Shown: positions 5,643-13,984, counted from the stretch's first letter. The stretch: 17,431 bases of DNA from DALYDK01 sp964477125 (GCA_964477125.1 CAYZCZ010000015.1:1-17431); one strand, 5' to 3'. Notes: generated by a model not told the origin, from the sequence alone. Numbers and translations are program-made.

Positions 5643-6392
5643 TTAAACACCAAGTTTGCATAGTAGAGCATCTTCAATAAGCTTGTTTGCATCCCGCGCT
5701 TTACGTGCATAAGTAACCACTGTTTTATATGGGCCAGGTTGGGATGCAGGTATTTCACCTTTTTTACGCAGATCAGATACCGTTGGCAGTAGTGGCTCAA
5801 CGGCAAAACTAGACATTCTCTTTAGTATGCGGTTGCCTAATTCACGCTTTTGCCGAGAATATCTGGCCTCTAAGAACTGACAACTTAGGTCTTCATCAAC
5901 TGCCTTTTCCATGTTATTTAGCATTACCCCTAAAAAGAACTTACCTATATGGGCATGATAGCCTTTGCTAAAATCAACCCTAGTCATATTTCTTAATAGC
6001 TCATACTCATCATCACCTAAATCTACTACCTCAGGTAAGCTACCGTCCAAATTAATTGCTTGGCGTGGAACAAAATTTAATAAAGACAACACGCTCATGC
6101 CGAATTGTTGCTCAGGCTTTTCTATTAATGTTGGTGGCATCATTAATGCATGAGCAGTATTGTGATAATAACGCCTAACTGATTGAATTCTACTAACCCT
6201 AACCACTTGACCACCAGGGTTTAGTTCTTCTGATAGCAATAACTTTCGCGGAAAAAATACATGATGATCATCTGGGTCTTTGTGATATGGTGTGCCATTT
6301 TTAGTAGTAACAATTGGTGCTTCAGTTGTTGGATATATTGGAAGCGGAAATGATGTTTCTTCGTCACATATCCAAGGCATACGTTGTTTCAT
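5643..6392 (-). CDS. Unknown protein, 249 aa, with weak HNH-like spacing of His/Asn
   Basis: No family is recognised with confidence. It is soluble, with no signal peptide. The N-terminal half contains KDPDDHHVFFPRKLL (38-52) followed about 30 residues later by RRYYHNTAHALMMPP (73-87). The order D-HH ... N ... H faintly recalls the HNH/beta-beta-alpha-metal nuclease layout, but this is only suggestive. The C-terminal half is helical and basic (ARYSRQKRELGNRILKRMSS, then TVVTYARKARDANKLIEDALL). The ATG at 6392 is preferred over the GTG two codons upstream because a GGGGGG run lies about 5 bases before it. It stands alone between ftsK and ilvA, preceded by its own structured leader and terminator. 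A role in RNA or DNA binding is only a guess from charge. Confidence 0.72.
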   Translation of the reverse strand: MKQRMPWICDEETSFPLPIYPTTEAPIVTTKNGTPYHKDPDDHHVFFPRKLLLSEELNPGGQVVRVSRIQSVRRYYHNTAHALMMPPTLIEKPEQQFGMSVLSLLNFVPRQAINLDGSLPEVVDLGDDEYELLRNMTRVDFSKGYHAHIGKFFLGVMLNNMEKAVDEDLSCQFLEARYSRQKRELGNRILKRMSSFAVEPLLPTVSDLRKKGEIPASQPGPYKTVVTYARKARDANKLIEDALLCKLGV

Positions 6393-6416
6393 TGCCACCC
6401 CCCAACTTGCTTAAAC

Positions 6417-6453
6417 AAAAAACGCCTGGCGCATAATGTCCAGGCGTTTTTTT
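6417..6453. terminator. Bidirectional intrinsic terminator upstream of the 249-aa gene
   Basis: CGCCTGG (6423-6429) and CCAGGCG (6440-6446) form a perfect stem with a 10-base loop, extended by A-runs on the left and T-runs on the right. This gives about 13 bp and a U-tract on both strands. On the minus strand it lies only 24 bases before the ATG at 6392, so it either ends transcription arriving from ftsK or a small RNA, or acts as an attenuator for the 249-aa gene. Confidence 0.85.
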
Positions 6454-6560
6454 GGGCAATTGGAATTGCTGATGCATTGAATTGCACAAGCAACCGATCC
6501 ATTTGGATCGGGATATGTTTTTGTACCACTGGCACCCCCTTTTGTTTTTGGTTTATGTTT
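6423..6560 (-). ncRNA. Possible small RNA or regulatory leader ending at the terminator
   Basis: The 253-base gap between ftsK and the 249-aa gene has no convincing ORF but is well structured on the minus strand. A promoter-like TTGTGG-17-TAATAT lies at about 6592-6564, and GGGGGTGCC starts the structured part. A perfect 7-bp hairpin CCGATCC-AAAT-GGATCGG (6511-6494) follows, then several GCAATT/AATTGC repeats, then the strong terminator. The layout fits either a roughly 130-nt small RNA or a riboswitch-like attenuated leader for the downstream gene. It matches no RNA family I can name; I saw no SRP, tmRNA or 6S signature. Confidence 0.4.
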
Positions 6561-6620
6561 TTATATTATTCCTAAATTCATAAAACCACAAGCATTATTT
6601 AGAAGATAGATATTAGGCCA

Positions 6621-6641
6621 TAGGCTATATTCTATAGCCTA
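6621..6641. repeat. Perfect 9-bp inverted repeat just after ftsK
   Basis: TAGGCTATA-TTC-TATAGCCTA forms a tight hairpin 5 bases past the ftsK stop on the minus strand. No U-run follows, so it is probably a 3'-end stabilising or pausing element; the stronger terminator lies about 170 bases further on. Confidence 0.55.
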
Positions 6642-6645
6642 GATT

Positions 6646-8886
6646 CTAGTTTGTTAGATATTCATCACGCGGATCATCGCTAACAGGAATGTGTTTTGAA
6701 CCATCGTCATCCACAGACGGTCCACCAAATACATCATCTAGGCTACGAACTAGCACTTCCCTTGGCCTAGCACCGTCAGAAGGGCCAATAACGCCACGCT
6801 CTTCCATTTCATCTATAATTCGGCTTGCACGGCCATAACCAATGCGTAAACGGCGTTGTAACAGGCTAGTACTAGCTTTGTTATTTTCCAATACAACTCT
6901 AACGGCATCCCGCCACATGTCGTCATCGGAATCACTAGGACCTTTGTCTTGGGCTATTATGCCACCCTTACCGTTTAGCTGGACTGGCATACTTACCACT
7001 TCATCGTCATATTTTGGTTCTTGCTGTTCACGCAAAAAGTCTGTAACTTTCATGGTTTCATCATCGTCTATAAAAGAACCCTGAACACGAATAGGTTTCA
7101 TCATTCCATTATCCAAAAACAGCATATCACCAGTACCAAGCAACTTATCGGCTCCAACCATATCAATTATTGTTCGCGAATCTACCTGGCTGTTTACGGT
7201 AAAGGCAATTCTAGCTGGAACATTTGCCTTTATTAAGCCAGTTATTACATCAACGCTAGGGCGCTGTGTAGCCAAAACAAGGTGAATACCGGCAGCCCTG
7301 GCCTTTTGAGCAATACGCACAACCAATGCTTCAACATCACGAGCGGCCATCATCATAAGGTCGGCAAGTTCATCAATAACAATAACTATATAAGGCATGC
7401 CTTCTTCTTTTTTAAGATTGTTGTACTCACCAATATTACGCTTTCCTACTTCGGCCATTGTCCTTAAACGACGTTCCATTTCGGCAACTGCCCACTTTAA
7501 AGCACTTATACATTTTTCAGGGTCAGTTATAACTGGTGTAAGCAAATGAGGAATATCATTGTATGGAGTTAGCTCAACTTGCTTTGGATCTACCAAAATC
7601 AACTTTAAATCGGATGGACTATTACGATAAACAAAGCTCGTTAATAAAGAGTTAATCATTACAGATTTACCCGAACCAGTTTGACCAGCTATTAGTACAT
7701 GGGGCATTTTATCTAACCGACCAATTACAGGTGCACCTGTAATATCTTTACCAATAGCAAATGACAGCGGGCTCGAGCTTTCGGCCCATTTATTAGATGA
7801 CAGTATGCTAGCCACAGTAACTGTTGCCGACTTAATGTTTGGTACTTCAATACCAACTGCCCTTTTGCCGGGTATTGGAGCTTCAATTCTAATAGATGTT
7901 GCAGCCAAGTCATAGGCAACATTGTCGCCTAGGCTAACAATTTTACTCATTTTTACACCAGTTGTCGGTTTAAGGGTATATTGTGTGACTCTTGGGCCTA
8001 CGTTAGCCCCTTCCATCTCTACTTCAATATTAAAATTAGATAAACTATCTTTTATAACATCCGCTTTCTCAGCAACATTTCCGGGGTCTGCTTTATCTTG
8101 TTTTTGGCTGAGTAAATTAATTGGTGGGAATTTCCAGTTAGGGTCACTAACTGCAGTAAGTGCGGCGTGATCTTCTGTTGAACTAAGTTTAGAAGCACTA
8201 TTCTTAAAACCAGCCTTGGCAACCACTGGTACGGCTTCACCTTTTTTATGATGCACGGTTGGTACGCCTTCATGTAACTGAAATTCATGTTCTTTGTCTT
8301 TCGACTTTAGTTCGCTCATGTCTGTATCCGGCTCCTTGGTAGCACGCTCTTTCATCCAGTCAATTATTTTTCTTGGCGATAAATTAAACATAAACATTAG
8401 AGCGACTAATGCAAAAAATAATAAAATTATGAAAGAAGTAACTGGGTTCAAAAACATTAATAACCCATCGCTAATTAGCTTGCCCAATGTGCCGCCATTA
8501 TCCATACTAGAAGCTTGTGCGGTAGCCGAATTCTCATCTATAAAAACATTAAACATTCCAGAGGCAGATACAATAAATAAAGTGCTAGAAAGCAACTTGC
8601 TAAATGGAATAATGAATTCCTCGTGCTTAAACTTGTGTACAGCCAAATAAACCATTACGAATGGCACGGCGTATGCAACGTATCCAAATACCCAGGCAGT
8701 TATATCGAATAGCTTAGTAGGTAATATACCTCCCCACCCAAAACCGCCTAGTAATATAAAAATTGCAAAAACAATAAGTAGAACCGCAAAAACCTGGCGC
8801 CAAAAAAAATTACTCTGCTTTTCTTCAGACACTTCATCTTTTCTTGGTCGGCCTCGGCCTCTGGTAGTTTTTTTCTTTTTTGCCAT
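6646..8886 (-). CDS. ftsK: DNA translocase FtsK/SpoIIIE
   Basis: FtsK is a septum-anchored, ATP-driven double-stranded DNA pump that clears chromosome termini during division. The 746 residues show a basic N-terminus (MAKKKKTTRGRGRPRK), about four membrane helices between residues 30 and 168, a polar linker (about 170-260), and the alpha/beta motor. Motor motifs are Walker A GQTGSGKS (401-408), VDPKQVELTPY, Walker B VIVIDEL (501-507) and the LATQRPSVDVITGLIKAN segment. The C-terminal winged-helix gamma domain follows (about 655-720, LQRRLRIGYGRASRIIDEME), which in relatives reads KOPS-like DNA and activates XerCD. Length is close to SpoIIIE and far below E. coli FtsK, because the linker is short. 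It has its own promoter inside the end of rnj. No strong Shine-Dalgarno precedes the ATG. Confidence 0.96.
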   Translation of the reverse strand: MAKKKKTTRGRGRPRKDEVSEEKQSNFFWRQVFAVLLIVFAIFILLGGFGWGGILPTKLFDITAWVFGYVAYAVPFVMVYLAVHKFKHEEFIIPFSKLLSSTLFIVSASGMFNVFIDENSATAQASSMDNGGTLGKLISDGLLMFLNPVTSFIILLFFALVALMFMFNLSPRKIIDWMKERATKEPDTDMSELKSKDKEHEFQLHEGVPTVHHKKGEAVPVVAKAGFKNSASKLSSTEDHAALTAVSDPNWKFPPINLLSQKQDKADPGNVAEKADVIKDSLSNFNIEVEMEGANVGPRVTQYTLKPTTGVKMSKIVSLGDNVAYDLAATSIRIEAPIPGKRAVGIEVPNIKSATVTVASILSSNKWAESSSPLSFAIGKDITGAPVIGRLDKMPHVLIAGQTGSGKSVMINSLLTSFVYRNSPSDLKLILVDPKQVELTPYNDIPHLLTPVITDPEKCISALKWAVAEMERRLRTMAEVGKRNIGEYNNLKKEEGMPYIVIVIDELADLMMMAARDVEALVVRIAQKARAAGIHLVLATQRPSVDVITGLIKANVPARIAFTVNSQVDSRTIIDMVGADKLLGTGDMLFLDNGMMKPIRVQGSFIDDDETMKVTDFLREQQEPKYDDEVVSMPVQLNGKGGIIAQDKGPSDSDDDMWRDAVRVVLENNKASTSLLQRRLRIGYGRASRIIDEMEERGVIGPSDGARPREVLVRSLDDVFGGPSVDDDGSKHIPVSDDPRDEYLTN

Positions 8887-8937
8887 TTATATATTTTACC
8901 TTATTTACGGTGTTATAGCTGAAAAATATTGAATCCT

Positions 8938-8951
8938 ACCCTATGCAGGGT
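8938..8951. repeat. Small hairpin in the ftsK 5' leader
   Basis: ACCCT-ATGC-AGGGT is a 5-bp GC-rich stem with a 4-base loop in the roughly 100-nt ftsK leader. On the minus strand it is not followed by a U-run, so a terminator is unlikely. Confidence 0.35.
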
Positions 8952-8995
8952 TCTAGCTACTTTTTTAGATTTTTATTAGGTGAACCATGCGGTAT

Positions 8996-9024
8996 ATTAT
9001 ACCACACTTTGCCTGCTATATCAA
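8996..9024 (-). promoter_or_regulatory. Predicted ftsK promoter overlapping the rnj stop codon
   Basis: On the minus strand, -35 TTGATA (9024-9019), exactly 17 bp, and a perfect -10 TATAAT (9001-8996). The -35 box overlaps the rnj stop codon. The predicted transcript has a leader of about 100 nt before ftsK, giving ftsK expression separate from the upstream RNA-metabolism operon. Confidence 0.7.
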
Positions 9025-11027
9025 TCTACTCTTGCATCTTGACTAAGAAGTTGTTGTCGTAGTTGAGCAAAGCGTTTTGCCTGTGAACTGGCGTCATTGC
9101 GTACATCGTCATCAGATTTTTTCTGGTCAGCAGGCTGACCTGGCTTGCCACCACCAACAATGTTAATTACTGGTATAACAATTGGCGAACGTTGGGTTCT
9201 ATCATACAAAAAGTGAGTCACATGGTCTTTAATTTCTTGTTTAAACCTGTCTAAATCAATTCTCTTATAACGTTGGCTAACTGCCCTCTTTAGCTCTGTC
9301 CTAAGTTCGGTCATAAGTTGTTCGTTATCGCGCATGTAAATAAAGCCTCGGCTAATGATATCTGGGCTTGTTAAGTTTTGGCCTGTTTTTCTATCAACAG
9401 TTAATACAACAGCTACAATGCCATCTTGGCTCATCATAATTCTGTCTTTAATAACCACATTACTAACAATAGCGCCTGTTTGGTCGACTAATATTGTGCC
9501 GTGTGGTACTTGACCTAACGATTCCATTTTGTCTTTAGTAAATGCTAGTACTTCACCATTATCGGCATTAATAGTATGGTTACGTGGAATTCCCTCTTCA
9601 ACAGCTAGTTCAATGTGGTATTTCTTGGCTGTAAAGTCACCATAAATTGGTACGAAGAATTTTGGTTTAAGCATGTTTATCATGTCTTTATATTCTTCGG
9701 CACTGGCATGACCAGATACATGCAGTGGGCCACAACCATCTACTTCACGTGTTTCGTGCCTGTAAACATGCACATTCTTTTTAAGCAAATCATCTACCAT
9801 GGACCTAATATGTGAATCATTGCCACTGTATGGAATTGGTGTAGAGCTAAGAATAACAGTGTCTTGAGCTTTCATTTTTACATTACGGTGGTCACCAGTA
9901 CTCATACGTACAAGTGCCGCACTTGGCTCACCTTGCCCACCGGTACAAATAACAACCACCTTATCGTCCGGTAGCGTATTCACACTAGAAATTGGCACAA
10001 AAGTTCCTTTAGGGACCTTAACAAAACCATGTCGAACTGCCATTTCTAGTGTACTCATCATGCTACGTCCATCTAAAACAATTTTTCTTCCATTTTGTAC
10101 GGCGGCGTCAATTATCATTTGAATACGGTTAATGTTAGTTGAAAATATTGCTACAAAAACACGGCCTGGTGCTTGTTGTAAAATATTTACAAAACTTGGG
10201 GCAATTGTGCTCTCACTCGGCGTTCGACCAGGGCGTTCAGTGGTTGTACTTTCGCTTAAAAGCACTAATACACCTTCTTTACCAAGCTCTAATAGGCGCT
10301 GGGTATCAGTTTTTTCATGATCCAAAGGTTCTGGGTCTAGCCTAAAGTCACCCGTGTTTACAATACGGCCAATAGGAGTGTCTACAACAACACAAGTAGA
10401 GCCAGGAATTGAATGTGTTATACCAACTAATTCTACGAAAAATTCTCCAAGTTTGAGTCGTTCATGAGTATGTTCATTCATAGTTATTGTTCTAAGTTCA
10501 AAACCCTCTGGCATTGGCAACCCAAAGTTCTGGAATATTTCTTCTACACGGCCAATAGTAAATTTACTACCGTATATGGGTGCAGGTATTTTAGGCACAA
10601 TATGTGGTAAGCCACCAATATGGTCAAGGTGACCATGAGTAATCACATAACCCCTTAGCTTATGCCTAATTCCTTCTAGATAAGTTGTATCAGCAATGGC
10701 ATAGTTAATGCCTGGCAAATCAACACCAAGGTCGTTGCCAGCATCAATAACAATTGCGTCGTTTTTATACTCAACAAGTATCATGTTTTTAGAGCCACCA
10801 CCGTCCATTCCACCTAAAGCAATTATTTTTAGCTGGGGCGAATCGTCTATTTGATTAGCTCGTCTTTCAATTTTGGTTGCGCTGGCATCCAAATATTCAT
10901 TGGCTAGTTTATTAGCCATTTCATTGTTACGTTTTTGGGCACGTATTGCAGCACCCCTAGAAACGGATCTAGTCGCACTAGGTGCAGAATTCTGTGGAGT
11001 TTCCTTTTTAGGGTTGTTCTCGCTCAT
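9021..11027 (-). CDS. rnj: Ribonuclease J
   Basis: RNase J is a metallo-beta-lactamase/beta-CASP nuclease with 5'-3' exonuclease and endonuclease activity, central to mRNA decay and rRNA maturation. Residues 1-65 are a basic, low-complexity extension ahead of the usual start region (LKIIALGGMDGGGSKNM). Metal ligands are HGHLDH (131-136), H205 in GITHSIPGS and D227 in TGDF. Beta-CASP marks include LLSESTTTERPG, DGRSM, CTGGQGEP and HVSGHAS (436-442). The C-terminal domain ends with SRGFIYMRDNEQLM and a charged tail of about 40 residues. At 668 residues it is about 100 longer than B. subtilis RNase J1, owing to both tails. Its ATG overlaps the stop of udg by four bases (ATGA), implying coupled translation. 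It is transcribed with pnp. Confidence 0.96.
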   Translation of the reverse strand: MSENNPKKETPQNSAPSATRSVSRGAAIRAQKRNNEMANKLANEYLDASATKIERRANQIDDSPQLKIIALGGMDGGGSKNMILVEYKNDAIVIDAGNDLGVDLPGINYAIADTTYLEGIRHKLRGYVITHGHLDHIGGLPHIVPKIPAPIYGSKFTIGRVEEIFQNFGLPMPEGFELRTITMNEHTHERLKLGEFFVELVGITHSIPGSTCVVVDTPIGRIVNTGDFRLDPEPLDHEKTDTQRLLELGKEGVLVLLSESTTTERPGRTPSESTIAPSFVNILQQAPGRVFVAIFSTNINRIQMIIDAAVQNGRKIVLDGRSMMSTLEMAVRHGFVKVPKGTFVPISSVNTLPDDKVVVICTGGQGEPSAALVRMSTGDHRNVKMKAQDTVILSSTPIPYSGNDSHIRSMVDDLLKKNVHVYRHETREVDGCGPLHVSGHASAEEYKDMINMLKPKFFVPIYGDFTAKKYHIELAVEEGIPRNHTINADNGEVLAFTKDKMESLGQVPHGTILVDQTGAIVSNVVIKDRIMMSQDGIVAVVLTVDRKTGQNLTSPDIISRGFIYMRDNEQLMTELRTELKRAVSQRYKRIDLDRFKQEIKDHVTHFLYDRTQRSPIVIPVINIVGGGKPGQPADQKKSDDDVRNDASSQAKRFAQLRQQLLSQDARVD

Positions 11028-11611
11028 ATAGTTATTTTTCCTTCTCTTAATTTAATTAGAGTTTTATTAATATTCTTAAAATCTTGTTGCAAAGTTTTCC
11101 TTAACGCACCGTTATACAGTGCGGCCGCTGGATGATAAAGCGGGAGGTAAACTCGGCCATCTTTACATATTGTTTGCCCATGGACATTACTTATTTGCTG
11201 TCCTGGTAAAAATACGTTGGTAGAGTGCCTGCCTAATGTCACTATAAGTAGTGGCTTAATGACATCTAGTTGACGCTCTAGGTACGGTAAAAACTCCTCT
11301 TTCTCTTCTGGTAACGGGTCTCTGTTATTCGGTGGCCGATACTTAACAATATTAGTTATGTAAATTTGGTTTCGGTTTAGTTGTATAGATTGTAACATAT
11401 CGTTTAAGAATTGTCCAGAGGTGCCAACAAAAGGTTCACCCTTCTCATCCTCTTTTTTACCGGGTGCCTCACCTATAAAAACTACGTCTGCATTTGGGTC
11501 CCCTACCCCAAAAACTAACTGCGTAGCAGTACTAGCCAGCTCCGAGCAGACATTGTTATTCTCAATGTCTGCTTTAATTTGATCCAAAATTTTTTGTTTA
11601 CTTTGTACCAT
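11024..11611 (-). CDS. Uracil-DNA glycosylase, family 4-like, lacking the Fe-S cysteines
   Basis: It removes uracil from DNA as the first step of base-excision repair. Signatures of family 4/5 are clear: motif 1 GEAPGKKEDEKGEPFVG (47-63), TNIVKYRPPNNRDPLPEE (86-103), and motif 2 HPAAAL near the end. Typical family 4 enzymes hold a [4Fe-4S] cluster through four cysteines (CxxC near the N-terminus, the C in VKCRPP, and one about 15 residues later). Here only C22 remains: VKCRPP has become VKYRPP (Y91), and the last position falls in EEKEEFLPYL without cysteine. So it probably folds without a cluster. The start ATG at 11611 lies 14 bases inside the upstream membrane-protein gene. It sits in an operon with pnp and rnj. 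Activity is likely, as the catalytic motifs persist, but is inferred. Confidence 0.9.
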   Translation of the reverse strand: MVQSKQKILDQIKADIENNNVCSELASTATQLVFGVGDPNADVVFIGEAPGKKEDEKGEPFVGTSGQFLNDMLQSIQLNRNQIYITNIVKYRPPNNRDPLPEEKEEFLPYLERQLDVIKPLLIVTLGRHSTNVFLPGQQISNVHGQTICKDGRVYLPLYHPAAALYNGALRKTLQQDFKNINKTLIKLREGKITI

Positions 11612-11828
11612 TTTTTATGTCTTCTTTTTCTTCTAATTCAAAGTTTTTATTCACTACACCTCGTTTGTTTATGATGTAAACAAGTGGCATGGCAATAAAA
11701 AGAATTGGCCAAAAAAATAGCATCATCCAGGACAATTTGCCATCTATGGCCATTGTCATAGAAATACCCAATCCAAAACCAAAAACTAATGATGCAAGTT
11801 CAGCTTTATTAGGCAAATATTTCTTCAT
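11598..11828 (-). CDS. Small membrane protein, 76 aa, two transmembrane helices
   Basis: No family is recognised. After a short basic N-terminus (MKKYLPNK) there are two hydrophobic stretches, about residues 11-28 (ASLVFGFGLGISMTMAI) and 33-53 (LSWMMLFFWPILFIAMPLVYI), then a charged tail (ELEEKEDIKNGTK) of about 20 residues. Positive-inside reasoning puts both ends in the cytoplasm. The start ATG at 11828 is preceded by GAGGGG. It follows pnp by 38 bases and overlaps udg by 14 bases, so it belongs to the pnp-udg-rnj operon. A membrane tether for the RNA-decay enzymes is an attractive but unsupported idea. Confidence 0.78.
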   Translation of the reverse strand: MKKYLPNKAELASLVFGFGLGISMTMAIDGKLSWMMLFFWPILFIAMPLVYIINKRGVVNKNFELEEKEDIKNGTK

Positions 11829-11866
11829 ATACCCCTCTATAATTTATTGTCTGTTTTAAAATTCTA

Positions 11867-13984
11867 CTATTGGGCTTTTTTGATAGATAGGCTTAGGCGA
11901 CCTCGGTCATCTATGGCAATAAGTTTTACCTTAACTTGCTGGCCTTCTTCTAGCTTGTCTGATGGGTGCTCAACACGTTCGTCAGATATTTCGCTAACAT
12001 GAACCATACCGTCAGTGCCAGGCAAAATGTTCACAAAAGCACCAAAATCTAAAATCTTTACTACTGTACCGTTATAAATTTTTCCAACTTCGGGTTCTTC
12101 TGTAAGTGCTTTTATCCAGTCGATAGTTTTATTAATACTTTCAGTGTCTGGGCTAGCAATAAATACCGTTCCATCATCTTTAATATCAATATCGGCACCA
12201 GTTTCAGCAATAATTTTGTTAATCATTTCGCCACCCTTACCAATAACGTCTCGAATTTTATCGGGGTTTATAGTAATAGATTCAACACGTGGGGCATATG
12301 GGCTTAAAGCGCTCTTTGGTTCGCTAATTACAGTTAACATATGAGCCAAGATTTCTGCACGGCCGTCTTTGCCCTGCATTAGTGCAGTTTTAAGAATTTC
12401 TACTGGCAAACCATGAACTTTCATATCCATCTGTAAGGCGGTTATACCTTTTTCAGTACCAGTAACCTTGAAGTCCATGTCACCGGCAAAGTCTTCGGCA
12501 TCAGCAATATCACTTAATACATAAGGCTTGTTGCCATCCATCATAAGTCCCATAGCAATACCGCTAACAGGACGCTTAAGTGGTACACCAGCATCCATGA
12601 GCGCTAAACAGCTACTACAAGTGGCCGCCATACTGGTTGAACCGTTCTGGCTCATTATTTCGGTAACACTTCGAATTGCATACGGAAAATCTGCTTCGTC
12701 TGGCAAAACAGCAGTTATTGCACGTTCAGCTAAGTAGCCATGGCCAATTTCACGACGGCCAGGGCTTCCTATACGTCGTACTTCACCGACTGTCCAGCCC
12801 GGAGCATTATAGTGATGCATATAACGACGTTCGTGATCTTTTTCCATAGTGTCAACAATTTGTGAATAACTAAGTGGTGCAAGTGTCACAATATTTAACG
12901 CCTGAGTCATTCCGCGAGTAAATATGCTAGATCCGTGGACACGAGGTAGCAAACCGATCTCGCTGGAAAGTTGCCTAATTTCAGTTAATTTACGGCCATC
13001 TGGACGAATGCTATCTTCTACAATTCCTTTGCGCACATCTTTATGTACTGCTAATGTAAAAGCTTCATCGTATTCAGGCTTAATTTCTTTATACACGTCT
13101 TCGCCATGCTTATCTTCCAAAGCTTCGTGGAATTCGTTTCTAAGGCCATTAACCATCTCATTTCGTTCTGGGTATGCAACACGTAGTTTATGGCCTAGTT
13201 TTCCATCAACCCAAGCATCGACTTCCTCTTGAATACCGGCTTTGGGTAAATCTAAAATAAATTCTTGTTCAATAACGCCAACCTTAGCGACTAGTTCTTT
13301 TTGAAGCTTAATTAATGGTTGAATTTGTTCTTGGGCCCAAGCAATTGCATCAATAATTGTATCTTCGCTGACCTCACTGGCGCCAGCTTCAACCATCATT
13401 ACACCGTTTTCTGTACCAGCTACTACTAAGTCTAATTCACCCTTATCGTACTGCTCGTTGCTTAAGAAGGCTTTGTATTCGCCATCTACTATGCCAACAC
13501 GTAAACCAGCTACAGGGCCATCAAACGGCGCACCAGTTAGGCTAAAAGCAATACTAACTGCCAACATGGCAACCATATCTGGCCTAAAACTTGGGTCCAT
13601 ACTCAAAACTGTAGCCACACCCTGAACTTCGTGCCTATAACCTTTGGGCCATAGTGGGCGAATTGGTCGGTCTATTAATCGGCCAATTAAAATAGCGTCG
13701 TCACTTGGGCGACCTTCCCTTTTTATAAACCTGCTACCGCTAATTTTACCGGCTGCATACATTTTTTCTTCGTAATCTATACTAAGTGGAAAATAATCAA
13801 AGTTACTTAAACGATTAGGGCTCACCATTGCAGTTCCCAAAACTACGGTTTCCCCGTAGGTTACCAAAACAGATGCACTGGTTCTAAAACCAAGTCGATT
13901 AATTTCTAGGCTTAGCTTTTTACCCAAAAAGTCTGTTTCAACTTTTGTAATTTCTTTCCCAAATGGGTTAATAATTTGACTCAT
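11867..13984 (-). CDS. pnp: Polyribonucleotide nucleotidyltransferase (PNPase)
   Basis: PNPase is a trimeric phosphorolytic 3'-5' exoribonuclease in RNA turnover, also able to add tails. Domain order is complete in 705 residues: RNase PH 1 (LSLEINRLGFRTSASVLVTY), the helical linker, RNase PH 2 with the active site (GSTSMAATCSSCLALMDAGV, then DIADAEDFAGDMDFK with its conserved aspartates), a KH domain with VIGKGGEMINKI (about 570-632) and an S1 domain (about 633-705, DFGAFVNILPGTDGMVHVSE). The frame is open to a TTG at 14026, but the ATG at 13984 (MSQIINPFGKE) is preferred: it matches family N-termini and an AAAGGA lies 12 bases upstream, while the TTG has no ribosome site. Gene order rpsO-pnp is the classic one. 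A hairpin in the leader resembles autoregulated pnp leaders elsewhere. Confidence 0.96.
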   Translation of the reverse strand: MSQIINPFGKEITKVETDFLGKKLSLEINRLGFRTSASVLVTYGETVVLGTAMVSPNRLSNFDYFPLSIDYEEKMYAAGKISGSRFIKREGRPSDDAILIGRLIDRPIRPLWPKGYRHEVQGVATVLSMDPSFRPDMVAMLAVSIAFSLTGAPFDGPVAGLRVGIVDGEYKAFLSNEQYDKGELDLVVAGTENGVMMVEAGASEVSEDTIIDAIAWAQEQIQPLIKLQKELVAKVGVIEQEFILDLPKAGIQEEVDAWVDGKLGHKLRVAYPERNEMVNGLRNEFHEALEDKHGEDVYKEIKPEYDEAFTLAVHKDVRKGIVEDSIRPDGRKLTEIRQLSSEIGLLPRVHGSSIFTRGMTQALNIVTLAPLSYSQIVDTMEKDHERRYMHHYNAPGWTVGEVRRIGSPGRREIGHGYLAERAITAVLPDEADFPYAIRSVTEIMSQNGSTSMAATCSSCLALMDAGVPLKRPVSGIAMGLMMDGNKPYVLSDIADAEDFAGDMDFKVTGTEKGITALQMDMKVHGLPVEILKTALMQGKDGRAEILAHMLTVISEPKSALSPYAPRVESITINPDKIRDVIGKGGEMINKIIAETGADIDIKDDGTVFIASPDTESINKTIDWIKALTEEPEVGKIYNGTVVKILDFGAFVNILPGTDGMVHVSEISDERVEHPSDKLEEGQQVKVKLIAIDDRGRLSLSIKKAQ

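Noticed and set aside
6390..6535. A GTG-initiated minus-strand ORF of about 48 codons whose TGA overlaps the ATG of the 249-aa gene (ATGA)
   Set aside because: It runs straight through the strong intrinsic terminator hairpin and its composition looks incidental, so the overlap is probably chance.
6384..6575. Plus-strand 63-codon ORF rich in Phe and Cys
   Set aside because: It is the reverse of the structured leader and terminator, with no ribosome site or protein-like pattern.
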